37,226 bases of DNA from an uncultured Neisseriaceae bacterium. GTDB taxonomy: Bacteria > Pseudomonadota > Gammaproteobacteria > Burkholderiales > UBA11063. The notes under the pieces were generated by a model. The model did no database searches and was not told where the DNA came from. It worked only from the letters and a program-made list of their open reading frames with translations. Shown piece after piece: positions 1 to 8,301 of the stretch (positions within the stretch are counted from its first letter, which is position 1; each line of letters starts with the position of its first letter). Position numbers and translations under genes: made by a program. Location: positions 1-37,226 of the forward strand of contig CALFYC010000233.1 of NCBI GenBank assembly GCA_937952895.1, read 5' to 3'.

Positions 1-663
1 TTCTAATGGCACATATGAATGTTTACAATACTTTTGCAGCAACATTTGTTCAATGTCATAAGCATTAAAAAAATCAGTTTCATAAGATGTCACAATTTTT
101 ATATTATACAAGCTACATCCTCTAAATCTATACCTTACATTTTCATGTTTAGTAATACCAATTTTTACAAATTGTTCATGTTCAGAGGAAAAAACAGCTA
201 TATATAAATATGCTTTGTGATTTTCGATACCTTTAGCAATATAGTATTGCTTTGTGTATATTTGTGCTTTATTACAAATTGGACAACCAGACTTGTTAAA
301 CAAGTGAGTATCTGGTCGTGCTTCCCATTCGTTTTCACAAATATTGCATTTTATGATTCCTTTAGTTTTATTGCTAACATATATAAACTTTGAATAATCA
401 TATTTATCTCCATGAATTAATTTTGCTTTCAAAGTAAACTCTTGTAAGGAGCTACTTCTCTTGCTTCTATTAGATTCATATTGACATTTTAAACAACCGC
501 CCTTGCCATTTAAATGACGATAAGGTGTTTGTTGAAATTCAAAATTATGAACATTACATGTTATTGTTCCTTTTGTCTGAGAGTTTATATAAATAAAACT
601 TGAATAATCAAATTTATCATTATATTTTGCTCTTGATTCTTTTAAAAATTCTGTTTGATTCAT
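1..663 (-). CDS. DUF723-repeat / T5orf172 (GIY-YIG-like) protein, 3' end outside window
   Basis: Open from an ATG at 663 to the left edge (221 codons, no stop), so the C-terminus is missing. Two repeats of the DUF723 type are seen: each has KYDYS or KFDYS followed by aromatic strands, a Cys pair region, HL, and CxxC (residues about 13-60 and 80-125). The last 80 residues read YLYIAVF, FVKIGIT, then R-x-R-F-R and an SYET...EQMLLQKY helix, which fits the T5orf172/GIY-YIG-like fold. Such proteins are common in phages as DNA-binding or homing-nuclease-like genes. Catalysis is not shown. It lies downstream of the beta-like gene, behind a small hairpin (GCGA/TCGC, about 692-703). Confidence 0.75.
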   Translation of the reverse strand, partial: MNQTEFLKESRAKYNDKFDYSSFIYINSQTKGTITCNVHNFEFQQTPYRHLNGKGGCLKCQYESNRSKRSSSLQEFTLKAKLIHGDKYDYSKFIYVSNKTKGIIKCNICENEWEARPDTHLFNKSGCPICNKAQIYTKQYYIAKGIENHKAYLYIAVFSSEHEQFVKIGITKHENVRYRFRGCSLYNIKIVTSYETDFFNAYDIEQMLLQKYCKHSYVPLE

Positions 664-762
664 TGTTAATATTAATACTTATACATAATAGCGAAAAATC
701 GCAGTGTAAAAATATTATAAATAACAATAAAAATAAATCAAGCATCAAGACAATTTCATTTA

Positions 763-3351
763 TTAATCAACATCACTATGCTGAATTAAAGCTAAATACG
801 TTGAAATAACAATACAGTCTTTGCAATATTCTGGAGAAATGTGCATGTGAGGGTCATATCCACATTCCCTTAAATAAGTAAAGAATTTGTCCTTGTTCCA
901 TATTTTAACTTTTGCAAGTTGGGTTTTCCACAAAGCGGGGTTTCTAATAGCTAAACCATAAATCTCCTTGCCAAACAAAGATAAAGCACCTAAATGTTTA
1001 TTTTCAAAGTCTTCAGACGCAATATGTGCTTCAATTTCGTGATATTTTTTATCATCAAAAATTACTACAACATTCCAAGGCACTAAATAATCAGTAACCT
1101 GTTTCATGTTGATACCCATCATTTTTGGCTTAATCAAAGACTGAGCGTATGTCATACTCTTTTCATCATTAGAGTAAAGCATACCAGTACATTCTTCTAA
1201 ATAAGCCTGAAGAGCGTGTTTTTTGCCACTTAAATTCCAAACATAACCTGGATTGTATCTTCCACCAGCATCTTTAATGCATAAATGCTGTAAAATTCTG
1301 GAGGTTGCAACAATTAGTTTTGGATAAATAAATGAACCATTTTGCAATTGACCTTTAATACCATTTAAAGTTTTTGCACTTGGCATCCGAATCATTGGGC
1401 CTTTTTGTCTTACGTTGTTTTTGTCTAAAAATTCTAATTTTCTAAGGTCTATATAAAAACCTTTATTAAATTCTTCATCAAAAAGCTTTGAGTCATTATC
1501 CCATCTGCTTTGAGAAGATAAAATTAAATCAGAAGATTTAAACAAATTTGGCAATTCACTAGGAGTGTAAACTGGTAAATTTTCTTTGGCTGCAAAAAAT
1601 CCATTATTATCTGTTAAAATTTTATGCAGTTCAATTGCAATTTCTTTCATTTTGAAATCAATACAATCTTTCCAAATAAAATTAAACAAACTTTTGTCAG
1701 TTTGCATTTCTAAATATTTACCAACCTCAAACATAAAATTTTGAGGTTTGTACTTAGAATACATTTTGCCAATTTCTGTGATGTAATACTCAACGTATCC
1801 AGCCCAAACTAACTTCTTGTTACCGTATTGGTCAGTATATTCAAGACGTTGAATTTTTTCTGCAGCAGCATTCATTTCCGCTAAATTTAAACTTCTTAAA
1901 TAATTTAAGTTGTTTTCATAAAAGCCTTCTTTGAATGCTAAAGCTGCTCTTGCCGCAGCAATAGTGTTATTTTTACCCTTAACACCATTCATGCCTGTGA
2001 TTAAATCTACCTCTCTTTTTTCTCCATTTGGCAAAGTAATATAGCCTAAATATGGTTTTGTCTTTGTAAAACCTTTTAAGCCATAAGGATTAATAATGCG
2101 AGAGTTTCCTGCTTCAATGATGGTTTCTACTACAATTTTTGCAGATTGGTGACCTTCATCTTTAATAATTGCAGTTACTTTAGCATCAATAACATTGTCT
2201 ATTAAAACTACATCGTCATTTAGGTCTGTTCCTAAAATTAATTTTCCATTGTAAGCAGTTGTACCTACTTCACAAACAATATTTGAAAATTGTTGATGAA
2301 CTGTTTGTTTTTTAAAAATTTGTCTTTTTGCTAATTTGATATTTTGTTCAATTTCGCCAAAAACAAATCTTCCGCTTTCAACTTCAATATCATGGAAAAC
2401 AATAATAGCCCCTAATAAGCATTCATCTTTTACTTTGATTTCATCGTCAACTTTGACATAATCTTGGTCATAAACTGGATTTAAAATTGGTTCAACAACT
2501 TTAAAACAATCAGTTAAAAGATGGCCTTTTAAACGAGAAGGAACATTTTGCTTAACTGGGAAAGGCATTACAACAAAAGGCTCACAAATTTTATTGTCTT
2601 TTGTTTTATTTGCCATGTAATAGCCTGGGGCTTTATACAATGTATGAGATTCATTCATTACAATCTTACCAGCTTTTTCAAGCATAGATTCAGAACCTGG
2701 ATGAATATTTAAATCACTCATTGTCGCCTTTAAAACTTCTGGTGATGCCTTTTTATCAATTAATTCTCCTAAAGGAAATTCTTCTGACTGGTCATATGGT
2801 AAAACTTTTTTCCATGTAGGATTTTTGGAATTGCTATTTTTTGCAAAAGCATCTACAACTACATAGGTATTTAATACTTTTTGTTTGGCATTAAAAGAAT
2901 TTGGCATATTAAAATCAATAAATGACTTTAATTTGCTAATATCTTTATTTAATAATCCAATCCATTGAGTATTATACGCGGCTAATTTTGTAACTCTGTG
3001 ATGTATAATTAAATACAACACTTGATTGCTATTAAGAATTAAATTCTTATTTTGATTTGTATAGTCTGGTCTTTTTCCTTCTTTGCTAACTAGAGTTGAA
3101 ATTTGAAAAATAAATTTTGGAATCATAGCACCATGTTTTTCTGGATTATATAAATATTCCGAAATAACAATAGTCTTGTCACCATTAGTTTCTGCATCCA
3201 TGAACGTTAATTCAATTTGTCCATTAGTTCCTAAAGAAGCTTGAAAAATACTTTCAAAACCTTTTGGAATGAGTTTACCTAACACTTCATCAGAAGTTAA
3301 GTTTGCATCAATATTTGGAACATTTAAAATAGACAACAAGCCTTTAGACAT
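763..3351 (-). CDS. RNA polymerase beta-subunit-like protein (putative phage RNAP subunit)
   Basis: 862 aa, SD AAGGA 9 nt before ATG. I read this as a divergent beta-like subunit from one block. Residues about 412-460 hold NPYGLKGFTKTKPYLGY, then NGEKREVDLITG and GVKGKNN. This parallels the bacterial beta block around GxKG ... P ... DxxxNPLGVPSRMN. K426 in GLKG would match the second active-site lysine of beta; the first lysine (GDK) is replaced by a GNSR stretch. The rest is unrecognised. The gene has its own copy of the repeated promoter and a 110-nt leader with two stem-loops. A partner candidate is the DxDGD protein at 21383-24979. Alternative: an unrelated large phage protein with a chance match. 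Confidence 0.5.
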   Translation of the reverse strand: MSKGLLSILNVPNIDANLTSDEVLGKLIPKGFESIFQASLGTNGQIELTFMDAETNGDKTIVISEYLYNPEKHGAMIPKFIFQISTLVSKEGKRPDYTNQNKNLILNSNQVLYLIIHHRVTKLAAYNTQWIGLLNKDISKLKSFIDFNMPNSFNAKQKVLNTYVVVDAFAKNSNSKNPTWKKVLPYDQSEEFPLGELIDKKASPEVLKATMSDLNIHPGSESMLEKAGKIVMNESHTLYKAPGYYMANKTKDNKICEPFVVMPFPVKQNVPSRLKGHLLTDCFKVVEPILNPVYDQDYVKVDDEIKVKDECLLGAIIVFHDIEVESGRFVFGEIEQNIKLAKRQIFKKQTVHQQFSNIVCEVGTTAYNGKLILGTDLNDDVVLIDNVIDAKVTAIIKDEGHQSAKIVVETIIEAGNSRIINPYGLKGFTKTKPYLGYITLPNGEKREVDLITGMNGVKGKNNTIAAARAALAFKEGFYENNLNYLRSLNLAEMNAAAEKIQRLEYTDQYGNKKLVWAGYVEYYITEIGKMYSKYKPQNFMFEVGKYLEMQTDKSLFNFIWKDCIDFKMKEIAIELHKILTDNNGFFAAKENLPVYTPSELPNLFKSSDLILSSQSRWDNDSKLFDEEFNKGFYIDLRKLEFLDKNNVRQKGPMIRMPSAKTLNGIKGQLQNGSFIYPKLIVATSRILQHLCIKDAGGRYNPGYVWNLSGKKHALQAYLEECTGMLYSNDEKSMTYAQSLIKPKMMGINMKQVTDYLVPWNVVVIFDDKKYHEIEAHIASEDFENKHLGALSLFGKEIYGLAIRNPALWKTQLAKVKIWNKDKFFTYLRECGYDPHMHISPEYCKDCIVISTYLALIQHSDVD

Positions 3352-3460
3352 TGCGCGTTTCCTTATGTTTGCTAAGACTATGTAGATATGAATTATGTCT
3401 TTAGCATATAAAAATGACTTTGTTTATTATAAAAACAAAGACCCTCGTACACTATTTATG
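3352..3460 (-). promoter_or_regulatory. Structured 5' leader of the beta-like gene
   Basis: The 110-nt leader is longer than most in the window. On the minus strand it can form CTTTGTTT/AAACAAAG (around 3410-3434) and a bulged stem GCTAA(A)GAC/GTCTTAGC (around 3370-3405) just before the SD. No uORF with an SD is visible. A role in translational or autogenous control is inference. Confidence 0.35.
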
Positions 3461-3462
3461 TG

Positions 3463-3480
3463 TCAAAAAAATTATAACAG
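3463..3480 (-). promoter_or_regulatory. Repeated phage promoter motif (beta-like gene)
   Basis: Minus strand CTGTTATAATTTTTTTGACA, an exact member of the 22-copy family: extended -10 TGTTATAAT, T-rich spacer, TTGA. It sits directly downstream of a terminator hairpin and 110 nt before the start codon. Confidence 0.75.
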
Positions 3481-3488
3481 TTTTAAAT

Positions 3489-3515
3489 GACCGAATATTT
3501 ACAATTTATTCGGCC
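3489..3515 (-). terminator. Hairpin terminator after the 80-aa gene
   Basis: Minus strand GGCCGAATA pairs with TATTCGGTC around a 9-nt loop, followed by an AT-rich run into the next promoter. Confidence 0.6.
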
Positions 3516-3523
3516 ATTTTTTG

Positions 3524-3766
3524 TTATTTAATATAATGTTTAAAACGAAGATGACCTTGTTTATTAACATTTGTTGACTGTATAATAATACAATCAATTT
3601 TTTCATAGTTAAATCCTTCTAATTCTACTTCTTGAATGTTTTCAATAATACTATTATCAGAAATACCCTCCTTAAGGAACTTTTTAAGTTGCCTATAAGA
3701 GCTAGATAAATTGATTGATAAAGGTATTGATTTTTCTGACGAGCTAATAGCTACTGCTGCGTACAT
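3524..3766 (-). CDS. Hypothetical 80-aa protein
   Basis: SD AGGGGA before ATG at 3766. Family not recognised. It is a soluble mixed alpha/beta sequence with a Ser-rich start and a basic C-terminus (FKHYIK), and no membrane segment. It sits between two hairpins (3489-3515 and 3828-3847). The repeated promoter motif is absent upstream; TTGTCA with a poor -10 is the only candidate. Confidence 0.6.
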   Translation of the reverse strand: MYAAVAISSSEKSIPLSINLSSSYRQLKKFLKEGISDNSIIENIQEVELEGFNYEKIDCIIIQSTNVNKQGHLRFKHYIK

Positions 3767-3827
3767 AGGATTTCCCCTGATAAGTTAACGTCTAGTCATA
3801 CTTATTGCTTTTATTATTTGACAAATA

Positions 3828-3847
3828 AAAGGGAATCCTTTCCCTTT
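3828..3847 (-). terminator. Hairpin after the small membrane-protein cluster
   Basis: AAAGGGAA pairs with TTCCCTTT around AGGA on the minus strand and is followed by TTATTTG. It ends the 3861-5137 unit. Confidence 0.6.
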
Positions 3848-3860
3848 GCGATGCAGTTTG

Positions 3861-4106
3861 TTATGAAACAACTTCTGCATCAATATCTTTGGGTGTTTGT
3901 GTTTTCCAAAGACTTGGCCCTCCCATTACCGCAACAATGGCTAAACTAATTGCTAGCAGCATAAATGCAATAGACATTGCATGCATTAGAATATCTAACA
4001 TTACGGCCCATGCAATAACTTTAATTGCAGAGACACCTTGTTGTGCATCATTGCCGTTGCAAAAGCATACGGCATAAGCTGAATCTAATTTGATTAAATT
4101 GTTCAT
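3861..4106 (-). CDS. Small membrane protein (81 aa)
   Basis: Last gene of a four-gene membrane cassette. A hydrophobic region of about 30 residues (VIAWAVMLDILMHAMSIAFM onward) gives one long or two short transmembrane helices, followed by a short acidic tail. The N-terminal part has CFC. SD is weak (AGGT, 8 nt). No family recognised. Confidence 0.6.
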   Translation of the reverse strand: MNNLIKLDSAYAVCFCNGNDAQQGVSAIKVIAWAVMLDILMHAMSIAFMLLAISLAIVAVMGGPSLWKTQTPKDIDAEVVS

Positions 4107-4119
4107 GATTTAATACCTA

Positions 4120-4353
4120 TTAAGGTGTTAAAGATTTTGATTGACTTCCTTTGATAATTTGCCAGAAGGCATAAAACAAATAGAAGATAATAAAGATTTC
4201 AAACATGCCTAGTAAAAACCAGGGATTAAAAAACCATGTGTAAGCACCAATTGCTGCTAATACACCGATTTTAAAATAAGAAATTGAGCCATCTGCGCTG
4301 CGGAATAGAACCATAGACATGTTGCTTGGTTGTGATTGTACATTTTTTTGCAT
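4120..4353 (-). CDS. Small membrane protein (77 aa)
   Basis: SD AGGA before ATG. Polar 25-residue N-terminus, then two hydrophobic segments rich in aromatics (FKIGVLAAIGAYTWFF and FLLGMFEIFIIFYLFYAFW), with a basic/polar tail. A two-helix hairpin topology is likely. Function unknown; it is flanked by other small membrane proteins. Confidence 0.65.
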   Translation of the reverse strand: MQKNVQSQPSNMSMVLFRSADGSISYFKIGVLAAIGAYTWFFNPWFLLGMFEIFIIFYLFYAFWQIIKGSQSKSLTP

Positions 4354-4362
4354 GATAATATC

Positions 4363-4716
4363 CTATGTTGGTTGTGCTGCATTTGTTAGACGAAATAACG
4401 CTGTTTCATAATAAGTGTTAGTTGTGCCTAATAATACATTTTGGTTGCGGATGAATTTTCTCTTTTCGGACATTTGTAGCAGGTCAGCCTTGGCCATTTT
4501 TCCTGCAACTATAAATGCACCAAAACTTAAGCCTATAATTTGGAATAAATTTGATAATTCAAATCCCTTCCATATTAACGCCCATAAACTAAATAAGCTC
4601 TTGAAAAAGGAATTAATCCAATAAAACGCATCACCTACGGCATCTGCAATTTTTACAACTGCAAATACCACAAGTGAAGAGACAAAGCTAAATGCTTTAT
4701 ATATTTTAATTCGCAT
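4363..4716 (-). CDS. Membrane protein (117 aa)
   Basis: Start chosen at 4716 because GGAG lies 7 nt upstream (CAACTTA spacer). An earlier in-frame ATG at 4749 has no good SD and would lie inside the preceding gene. Two hydrophobic stretches (residues about 10-25 and 55-75) are separated by an amphipathic aromatic region, then a polar tail. It overlaps the upstream gene by 11 nt. No family recognised. Confidence 0.65.
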   Translation of the reverse strand: MRIKIYKAFSFVSSLVVFAVVKIADAVGDAFYWINSFFKSLFSLWALIWKGFELSNLFQIIGLSFGAFIVAGKMAKADLLQMSEKRKFIRNQNVLLGTTNTYYETALFRLTNAAQPT

Positions 4717-5137
4717 TAAGTTGCTCCGTTTTAGATGATTTAAAGCCACTAAAGAAATTAGTAATAAATTCTCCAGTAGCTCTAAATAGTTTTGAAATAA
4801 ATCCTCCAGCTTTTTTTGAGTTCCAATCTGCTGGGTAATCTACCCATTGAAATTTGAACCATGTACCTTGAACTCTATGAAGTTTTGAATATCCAACAAT
4901 ATGTTTTGCTGAATATAAAGCAACACTAAATATAAAGCCTGAAACTGCTGAAACAATCATGCCAGTTACAGAGCCAACAAGTCCAAAGTACAACATTAAG
5001 CCAAAGGACATAATAATATCTATCAAGTATTCATAGCCTAGAACTTTTTTTAGCAATGATTTACTCATTTTGCCAATAACACTTAAAAATTCAAAAGCAG
5101 TGAATAATGAAGCGATAACAATAATTGTTATTGACAT
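4706..5137 (-). CDS. Membrane protein (143 aa)
   Basis: Start at 5137 uses GGGGA as SD; the in-frame ATG 12 nt earlier overlaps that SD. Three hydrophobic segments are visible (ITIIVIASLFTAFEFLSVIG; IIMSFGLMLYFGLVGSVTG; MIVSAVSGFIFSVALY), followed by a basic soluble tail of about 60 residues. First gene of the membrane cassette and directly behind a copy of the phage promoter. Function unknown. Confidence 0.65.
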   Translation of the reverse strand: MSITIIVIASLFTAFEFLSVIGKMSKSLLKKVLGYEYLIDIIMSFGLMLYFGLVGSVTGMIVSAVSGFIFSVALYSAKHIVGYSKLHRVQGTWFKFQWVDYPADWNSKKAGGFISKLFRATGEFITNFFSGFKSSKTEQLNAN

Positions 5138-5155
5138 GATTATCCCCATAGTTTT

Positions 5156-5173
5156 TCAAAAAAATTATAACAA
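5156..5173 (-). promoter_or_regulatory. Repeated phage promoter motif (membrane cassette)
   Basis: Minus strand ATTGTTATAATTTTTTTGAA. Only about 20 nt separate the TTGA end from the start codon, so the leader is very short. Confidence 0.75.
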
Positions 5174-5176
5174 TAC

Positions 5177-5200
5177 AAAGCCCGCTAAATGCAGGCTTTA
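5177..5200 (-). terminator. Hairpin terminator
   Basis: AAAGCCTGC pairs with GCGGGCTTT on the minus strand around ATTTA (one bulge). It lies just after the stop of the 146-aa gene and just before the next promoter. Confidence 0.65.
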
Positions 5201-5203
5201 TTT

Positions 5204-5644
5204 TTAATTGGAAGGATACATATATGCAGGAATATTATTCTTTTCAATCAAATGAGATAAGAATACGCAGTTAAAAGATGTTTCTGATAACAAGAAACAT
5301 ATAATAGCTTCATGTTCAATATCATCACATTTATATAATCCTATTGAATAGCCAATTGAATTGTCTTTGTATTCAAAGTTCGCTCTAGAAGAGCCGCTAA
5401 ATTCTAACTTGTCTGTTTCTTTGTTTAATTCCATTTTTGCTTTAGATATAATTTCAATCTTTAATTCATCTGAATTAAATTTTAATAAATCATTAGCACT
5501 GACTGCTACAATGCATGTTATAGGGAATTTTTCGTTTGGATTTAGTAACTCTTCTAGTTTTTCAAGTGTCACTGTTTGTTCAAACAAGTTTTTTAGTTTT
5601 TCATTTTGTGGAATAAGGCCGAATTCTTTTGCTGTTTGTGACAT
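5204..5644 (-). CDS. Hypothetical 146-aa protein
   Basis: SD GGAG, 8 nt before ATG at 5644. Soluble, acidic, Lys/Glu-rich protein with alternating helix and strand patterns (ITCIVAVSANDLLKF; EAIICFLLSETSFNCVFL). No catalytic motif or family recognised. Single-gene unit with its own promoter and terminator. Confidence 0.65.
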   Translation of the reverse strand: MSQTAKEFGLIPQNEKLKNLFEQTVTLEKLEELLNPNEKFPITCIVAVSANDLLKFNSDELKIEIISKAKMELNKETDKLEFSGSSRANFEYKDNSIGYSIGLYKCDDIEHEAIICFLLSETSFNCVFLSHLIEKNNIPAYMYPSN

Positions 5645-5670
5645 TATGTGTCTCCAAGATAAGTTTTTGA

Positions 5671-5688
5671 TACAAAAAAGTTATAACA
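5671..5688 (-). promoter_or_regulatory. Repeated phage promoter motif (146-aa gene)
   Basis: Minus strand ATTGTTATAACTTTTTTGTA. The last -10 base is C, as in several other copies. Confidence 0.7.
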
Positions 5689-5710
5689 ATTTTTAAGGTC
5701 TAGTCATATA

Positions 5711-5771
5711 TTCTAGTATCCCACATTGTTCTACTAGAAAAATACATCGGCGCTCACTTTCGTTTCGCGCC
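5711..5771 (-). terminator. Two stem-loops after the SSB-tail gene
   Basis: First on the transcript: GGCGC/GCGCC (5749-5771) followed by GATGTATTTTTC, a typical terminator. Second: a perfect 8-bp stem TTCTAGTA/TACTAGAA (5711-5739). Confidence 0.6.
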
Positions 5772-5792
5772 TTTGTATCATGTTTAGATGCC

Positions 5793-7193
5793 TTAGAAGG
5801 GTAAATCTGAATCAATGTCCATGCCACTTGCACTAGATATTGGTTCATCTTTCTTTTCGACTTTGGTTACTTCTTTTTGCAAATCATTTGACTGATTTAG
5901 CAATTCTTCATAATCAATGTCAGCTTCTGCTTCTTGCAATTTATCAGAAACATCATTACCTGACATTAACAAATCTAAGAAGCTATCATCTGCACTTGCA
6001 TTGATGCTGCCTAATTTAGAAATATCACGTAGCCCTTTGTAGGTCGATGTATCAGTGATTCGTAACTCCCAACTAATTTTCATGGAATCTGGATTGTCGC
6101 CATTTGCATGAAGTTTTAATTCAGCATCATTGATTTGAATGTGCTCGTTTTGTTCAAAGGCATTATTCAGTACATGCGCTCTTGATTTACGATTCGTTGC
6201 AATGGCACTGATAATTTCTTCGCTTGCATCTTCATCTTTAGCGTTACCGCTATTTAGATATGCAATGGTTACTGGGTCAATACATGTTAAACGGCCTTCA
6301 GTTGTATTTGACAAGCGGTCGAATACTTTACCTACAATATCAACACCGTATTTTTGTTTTGTTCCCTCACCAATTTTGCGAATACCATGTTCTAGTTTTA
6401 AGCCTAAACCATTTGTCGTTGTTGCAACATTCAAATCACCACGAAACACACCATTCCATGAAGAAATACATAACGGTTTGTTAATGCCATTAGTTTGGTT
6501 TTCAAGGATTGATGCAGTATGGTTGTCGCCATAAAACATTGTTTTGCCTAAAATGATTGAATCTGGCATCACTTCAAATACAGTATTTGCTTCAATCTTT
6601 TTGTCTTTCAACAAAGCCATAAACAATGCATGAGTTTTAACATTACCATCATTCATGAATTTTGTGAAAGCATCTGATTTGCGCATCAATGGTTCTGAAT
6701 CGGCTGTGCCACATAATAAATTATGTTGTTCGTTTAACATTGGCCAAATTTTATCTGTCCATTTTAATTGGGCTTTGTTTGGCACAATTGGCATATTGCG
6801 TAGTGTTACTTTTGCAATCAACGAGTTATATGCAGAATTGCCGCCTAATGCTAGCATTTTGTTGTGCATATGAATCATGCCATGATTACGGTCACCAAAG
6901 TAAAACTTTTGGTTTTCACCTGATACTTGTGGATTGGCAGGAATCAATAACCAGCAATGTTGCAGCATGCGTTGGCTTTCATTTGTTTCCATGTTTGGCA
7001 ACATAGCTTTCATTAAGTAATAATACTGAATGTTTCCGCTATTGCGTTTTAAAAACAAAGGAATGCATAAATGCTCTTGTGCATTTAAAAGCATAAATTG
7101 TTGAACACCCATCATTGGGCCAGTGATTGGATTTGTGGCAGGATTGGCTGGTTTATCCACCAGCACTGCTAAATTTTTGTCTTGAGTTGTCAT
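5793..7193 (-). CDS. 466-aa protein with SSB-type acidic C-terminal tip
   Basis: The body (residues 1-390) belongs to no family I recognise. The last 75 residues are acidic and disordered-looking and end in MDIDSDLPF, closely like the DDDIPF tip with which bacterial SSB docks partner proteins. Together with its own strong promoter unit and nearby RNase H genes this suggests a replication/recombination accessory or single-strand-binding protein; that role is inference. SD is weak (GAG). The tip type recurs in the 177-aa protein (30141-30674) and, out of frame, at 27504-27551. Confidence 0.6.
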   Translation of the reverse strand: MTTQDKNLAVLVDKPANPATNPITGPMMGVQQFMLLNAQEHLCIPLFLKRNSGNIQYYYLMKAMLPNMETNESQRMLQHCWLLIPANPQVSGENQKFYFGDRNHGMIHMHNKMLALGGNSAYNSLIAKVTLRNMPIVPNKAQLKWTDKIWPMLNEQHNLLCGTADSEPLMRKSDAFTKFMNDGNVKTHALFMALLKDKKIEANTVFEVMPDSIILGKTMFYGDNHTASILENQTNGINKPLCISSWNGVFRGDLNVATTTNGLGLKLEHGIRKIGEGTKQKYGVDIVGKVFDRLSNTTEGRLTCIDPVTIAYLNSGNAKDEDASEEIISAIATNRKSRAHVLNNAFEQNEHIQINDAELKLHANGDNPDSMKISWELRITDTSTYKGLRDISKLGSINASADDSFLDLLMSGNDVSDKLQEAEADIDYEELLNQSNDLQKEVTKVEKKDEPISSASGMDIDSDLPF

Positions 7194-7239
7194 AATATTT
7201 ACTCTTAGTTAAAGGAAGTTGTGACCTTAAGGATTTTGG

Positions 7240-7256
7240 TCAAAAAAGTTATAACA
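7240..7256 (-). promoter_or_regulatory. Repeated phage promoter motif (466-aa gene)
   Basis: Minus strand ACTGTTATAACTTTTTTGAC, about 45 nt before the start codon. Confidence 0.7.
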
Positions 7257-7271
7257 GTTATTTTTCATATT

Positions 7272-7301
7272 AAGTTTACCAAGTCCTTTTGGTTTTAACT
7301 T
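7272..7301 (-). terminator. Hairpin after the RNase H-like gene
   Basis: Nested stems AAGTT/AACTT and ACCAA/TTGGT on the minus strand, with AAGGAC in the loop. A related loop (CCCAAA-AGGA-TTTGGG) occurs at 16877-16892. Confidence 0.5.
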
Positions 7302-7304
7302 AAT

Positions 7305-7652
7305 TTATAATTTGTGCACAACTTTTGATTTAGCCATTTCTTTTGCACTTCTTGCAATCACATTTGCAAGATTAGACTTTCTTTCAACATAGAAAACATA
7401 GTCACCTTCTGTATTTTCTATAGCATAATGGCTATCAGTAGCTATTTTTGACCTTGGAAAGGTCCTATGTGCCAACTCTACTGCTTTTAATTCAGCATCA
7501 TTGACATTATTTGCGCTTACAATTTCATATTTTGCTACTGTTAAATCACTTGTTATATAGCCGATAACTGCTAACTTATTATCATAGGCAGCATCTGCAT
7601 AAACAAATACTTTAGGTTGCTTTTGGAATAGCTTGTTCAGCTTCTTTAGCAT
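7305..7652 (-). CDS. Divergent RNase H-fold protein, fourth acidic residue replaced
   Basis: 115 aa. Start at 7652 has GGAG 9 nt upstream; the in-frame ATG 15 nt earlier overlaps that SD. The layout follows RNase HI: VFVYADAA (D20), NDAELKAVELA (E54), ATDSHYAIE (D73), and a final NLANVIA where RNase HI has NExADxLA. Thus the last Asp is Asn (N97), and the usual HSG loop is missing. It is shorter than a typical RNase HI (about 150 aa). It may be a weak nuclease or only bind hybrid/RNA. A canonical RNase HI is encoded at 11272-11712. It overlaps the upstream 226-aa gene by 41 nt. Confidence 0.6.
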   Translation of the reverse strand: MLKKLNKLFQKQPKVFVYADAAYDNKLAVIGYITSDLTVAKYEIVSANNVNDAELKAVELAHRTFPRSKIATDSHYAIENTEGDYVFYVERKSNLANVIARSAKEMAKSKVVHKL

Positions 7653-8292
7653 CGTTTTTTTCTCCATAATTTACGGTTAAAGATTCTTCGCCCTCTTGAA
7701 GAATCTTTGCCATGTCAATTTCTTTTAATTCTGGTTCGTCATTTGCGGCTTTGCCTAAGAAACTGGTGAATTTTTCCTTTAGCCATTGCCACATTGATTG
7801 AATACCATTCCACACCCATTTAAAGAACTGTACTGCTTTGTTGTATACAAACATTACACCACGTTTAATGCCGTCCCAAATAATTTGGACACCATGCTTT
7901 GTCATTAGTATTAATTTTTGAATGCCAGTTGCTTCTGCATGTTGTAACGCTAGACGGTTTGCAGCACCAATTTCGTCATCTGGATTCGCTTTTTGTAGTT
8001 TAGCTAGCCACTCTTTGGCTATTTCATTTACTGGGTCTTCAAACGTTGAGTCTGCTATCATTAATCCTGTTGGGTCATTTTTAAAGACACCTTCATGCAT
8101 GGCTTGTGCAATAAAATTCATTGCTTCAGCAACAGCGGCAGCTAATTTTTTACGATTATGCTGCTTGTTTTTCTCGTTAGGAGACTTTTTATATTCCCCA
8201 AGGCATTCAGTTATTTTTGTGGTTAAAGTTCCAAGATGCACATTGGCATCTACTTTAATAGTTTTAACTGAGCTTTGACCTTTATGTGTCAT
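7612..8292 (-). CDS. Hypothetical 226-aa protein
   Basis: ATG at 8292 chosen (SD AGGTG, 7 nt); a GTG 9 nt upstream is possible. N-terminal half is helical and charged (KTIKVDANVHLGTLTTKI...). Residues about 130-175 form an aromatic, Trp-rich amphipathic or membrane-associated helix region with repeated KWVWNGIQSMWQWL-like sequence, then an acidic tail. No family recognised; the Trp-rich stretch may bind membrane or protein. Confidence 0.6.
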   Translation of the reverse strand: MTHKGQSSVKTIKVDANVHLGTLTTKITECLGEYKKSPNEKNKQHNRKKLAAAVAEAMNFIAQAMHEGVFKNDPTGLMIADSTFEDPVNEIAKEWLAKLQKANPDDEIGAANRLALQHAEATGIQKLILMTKHGVQIIWDGIKRGVMFVYNKAVQFFKWVWNGIQSMWQWLKEKFTSFLGKAANDEPELKEIDMAKILQEGEESLTVNYGEKNDAKEAEQAIPKAT

Positions 8293-8301
8293 GATAATCA
8301 C

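Noticed and set aside
600..809. 69-codon plus-strand ORF
   Set aside because: Low-complexity Ile/Leu/Asn sequence overlapping the DUF723/T5orf172 gene on the minus strand, without an SD.
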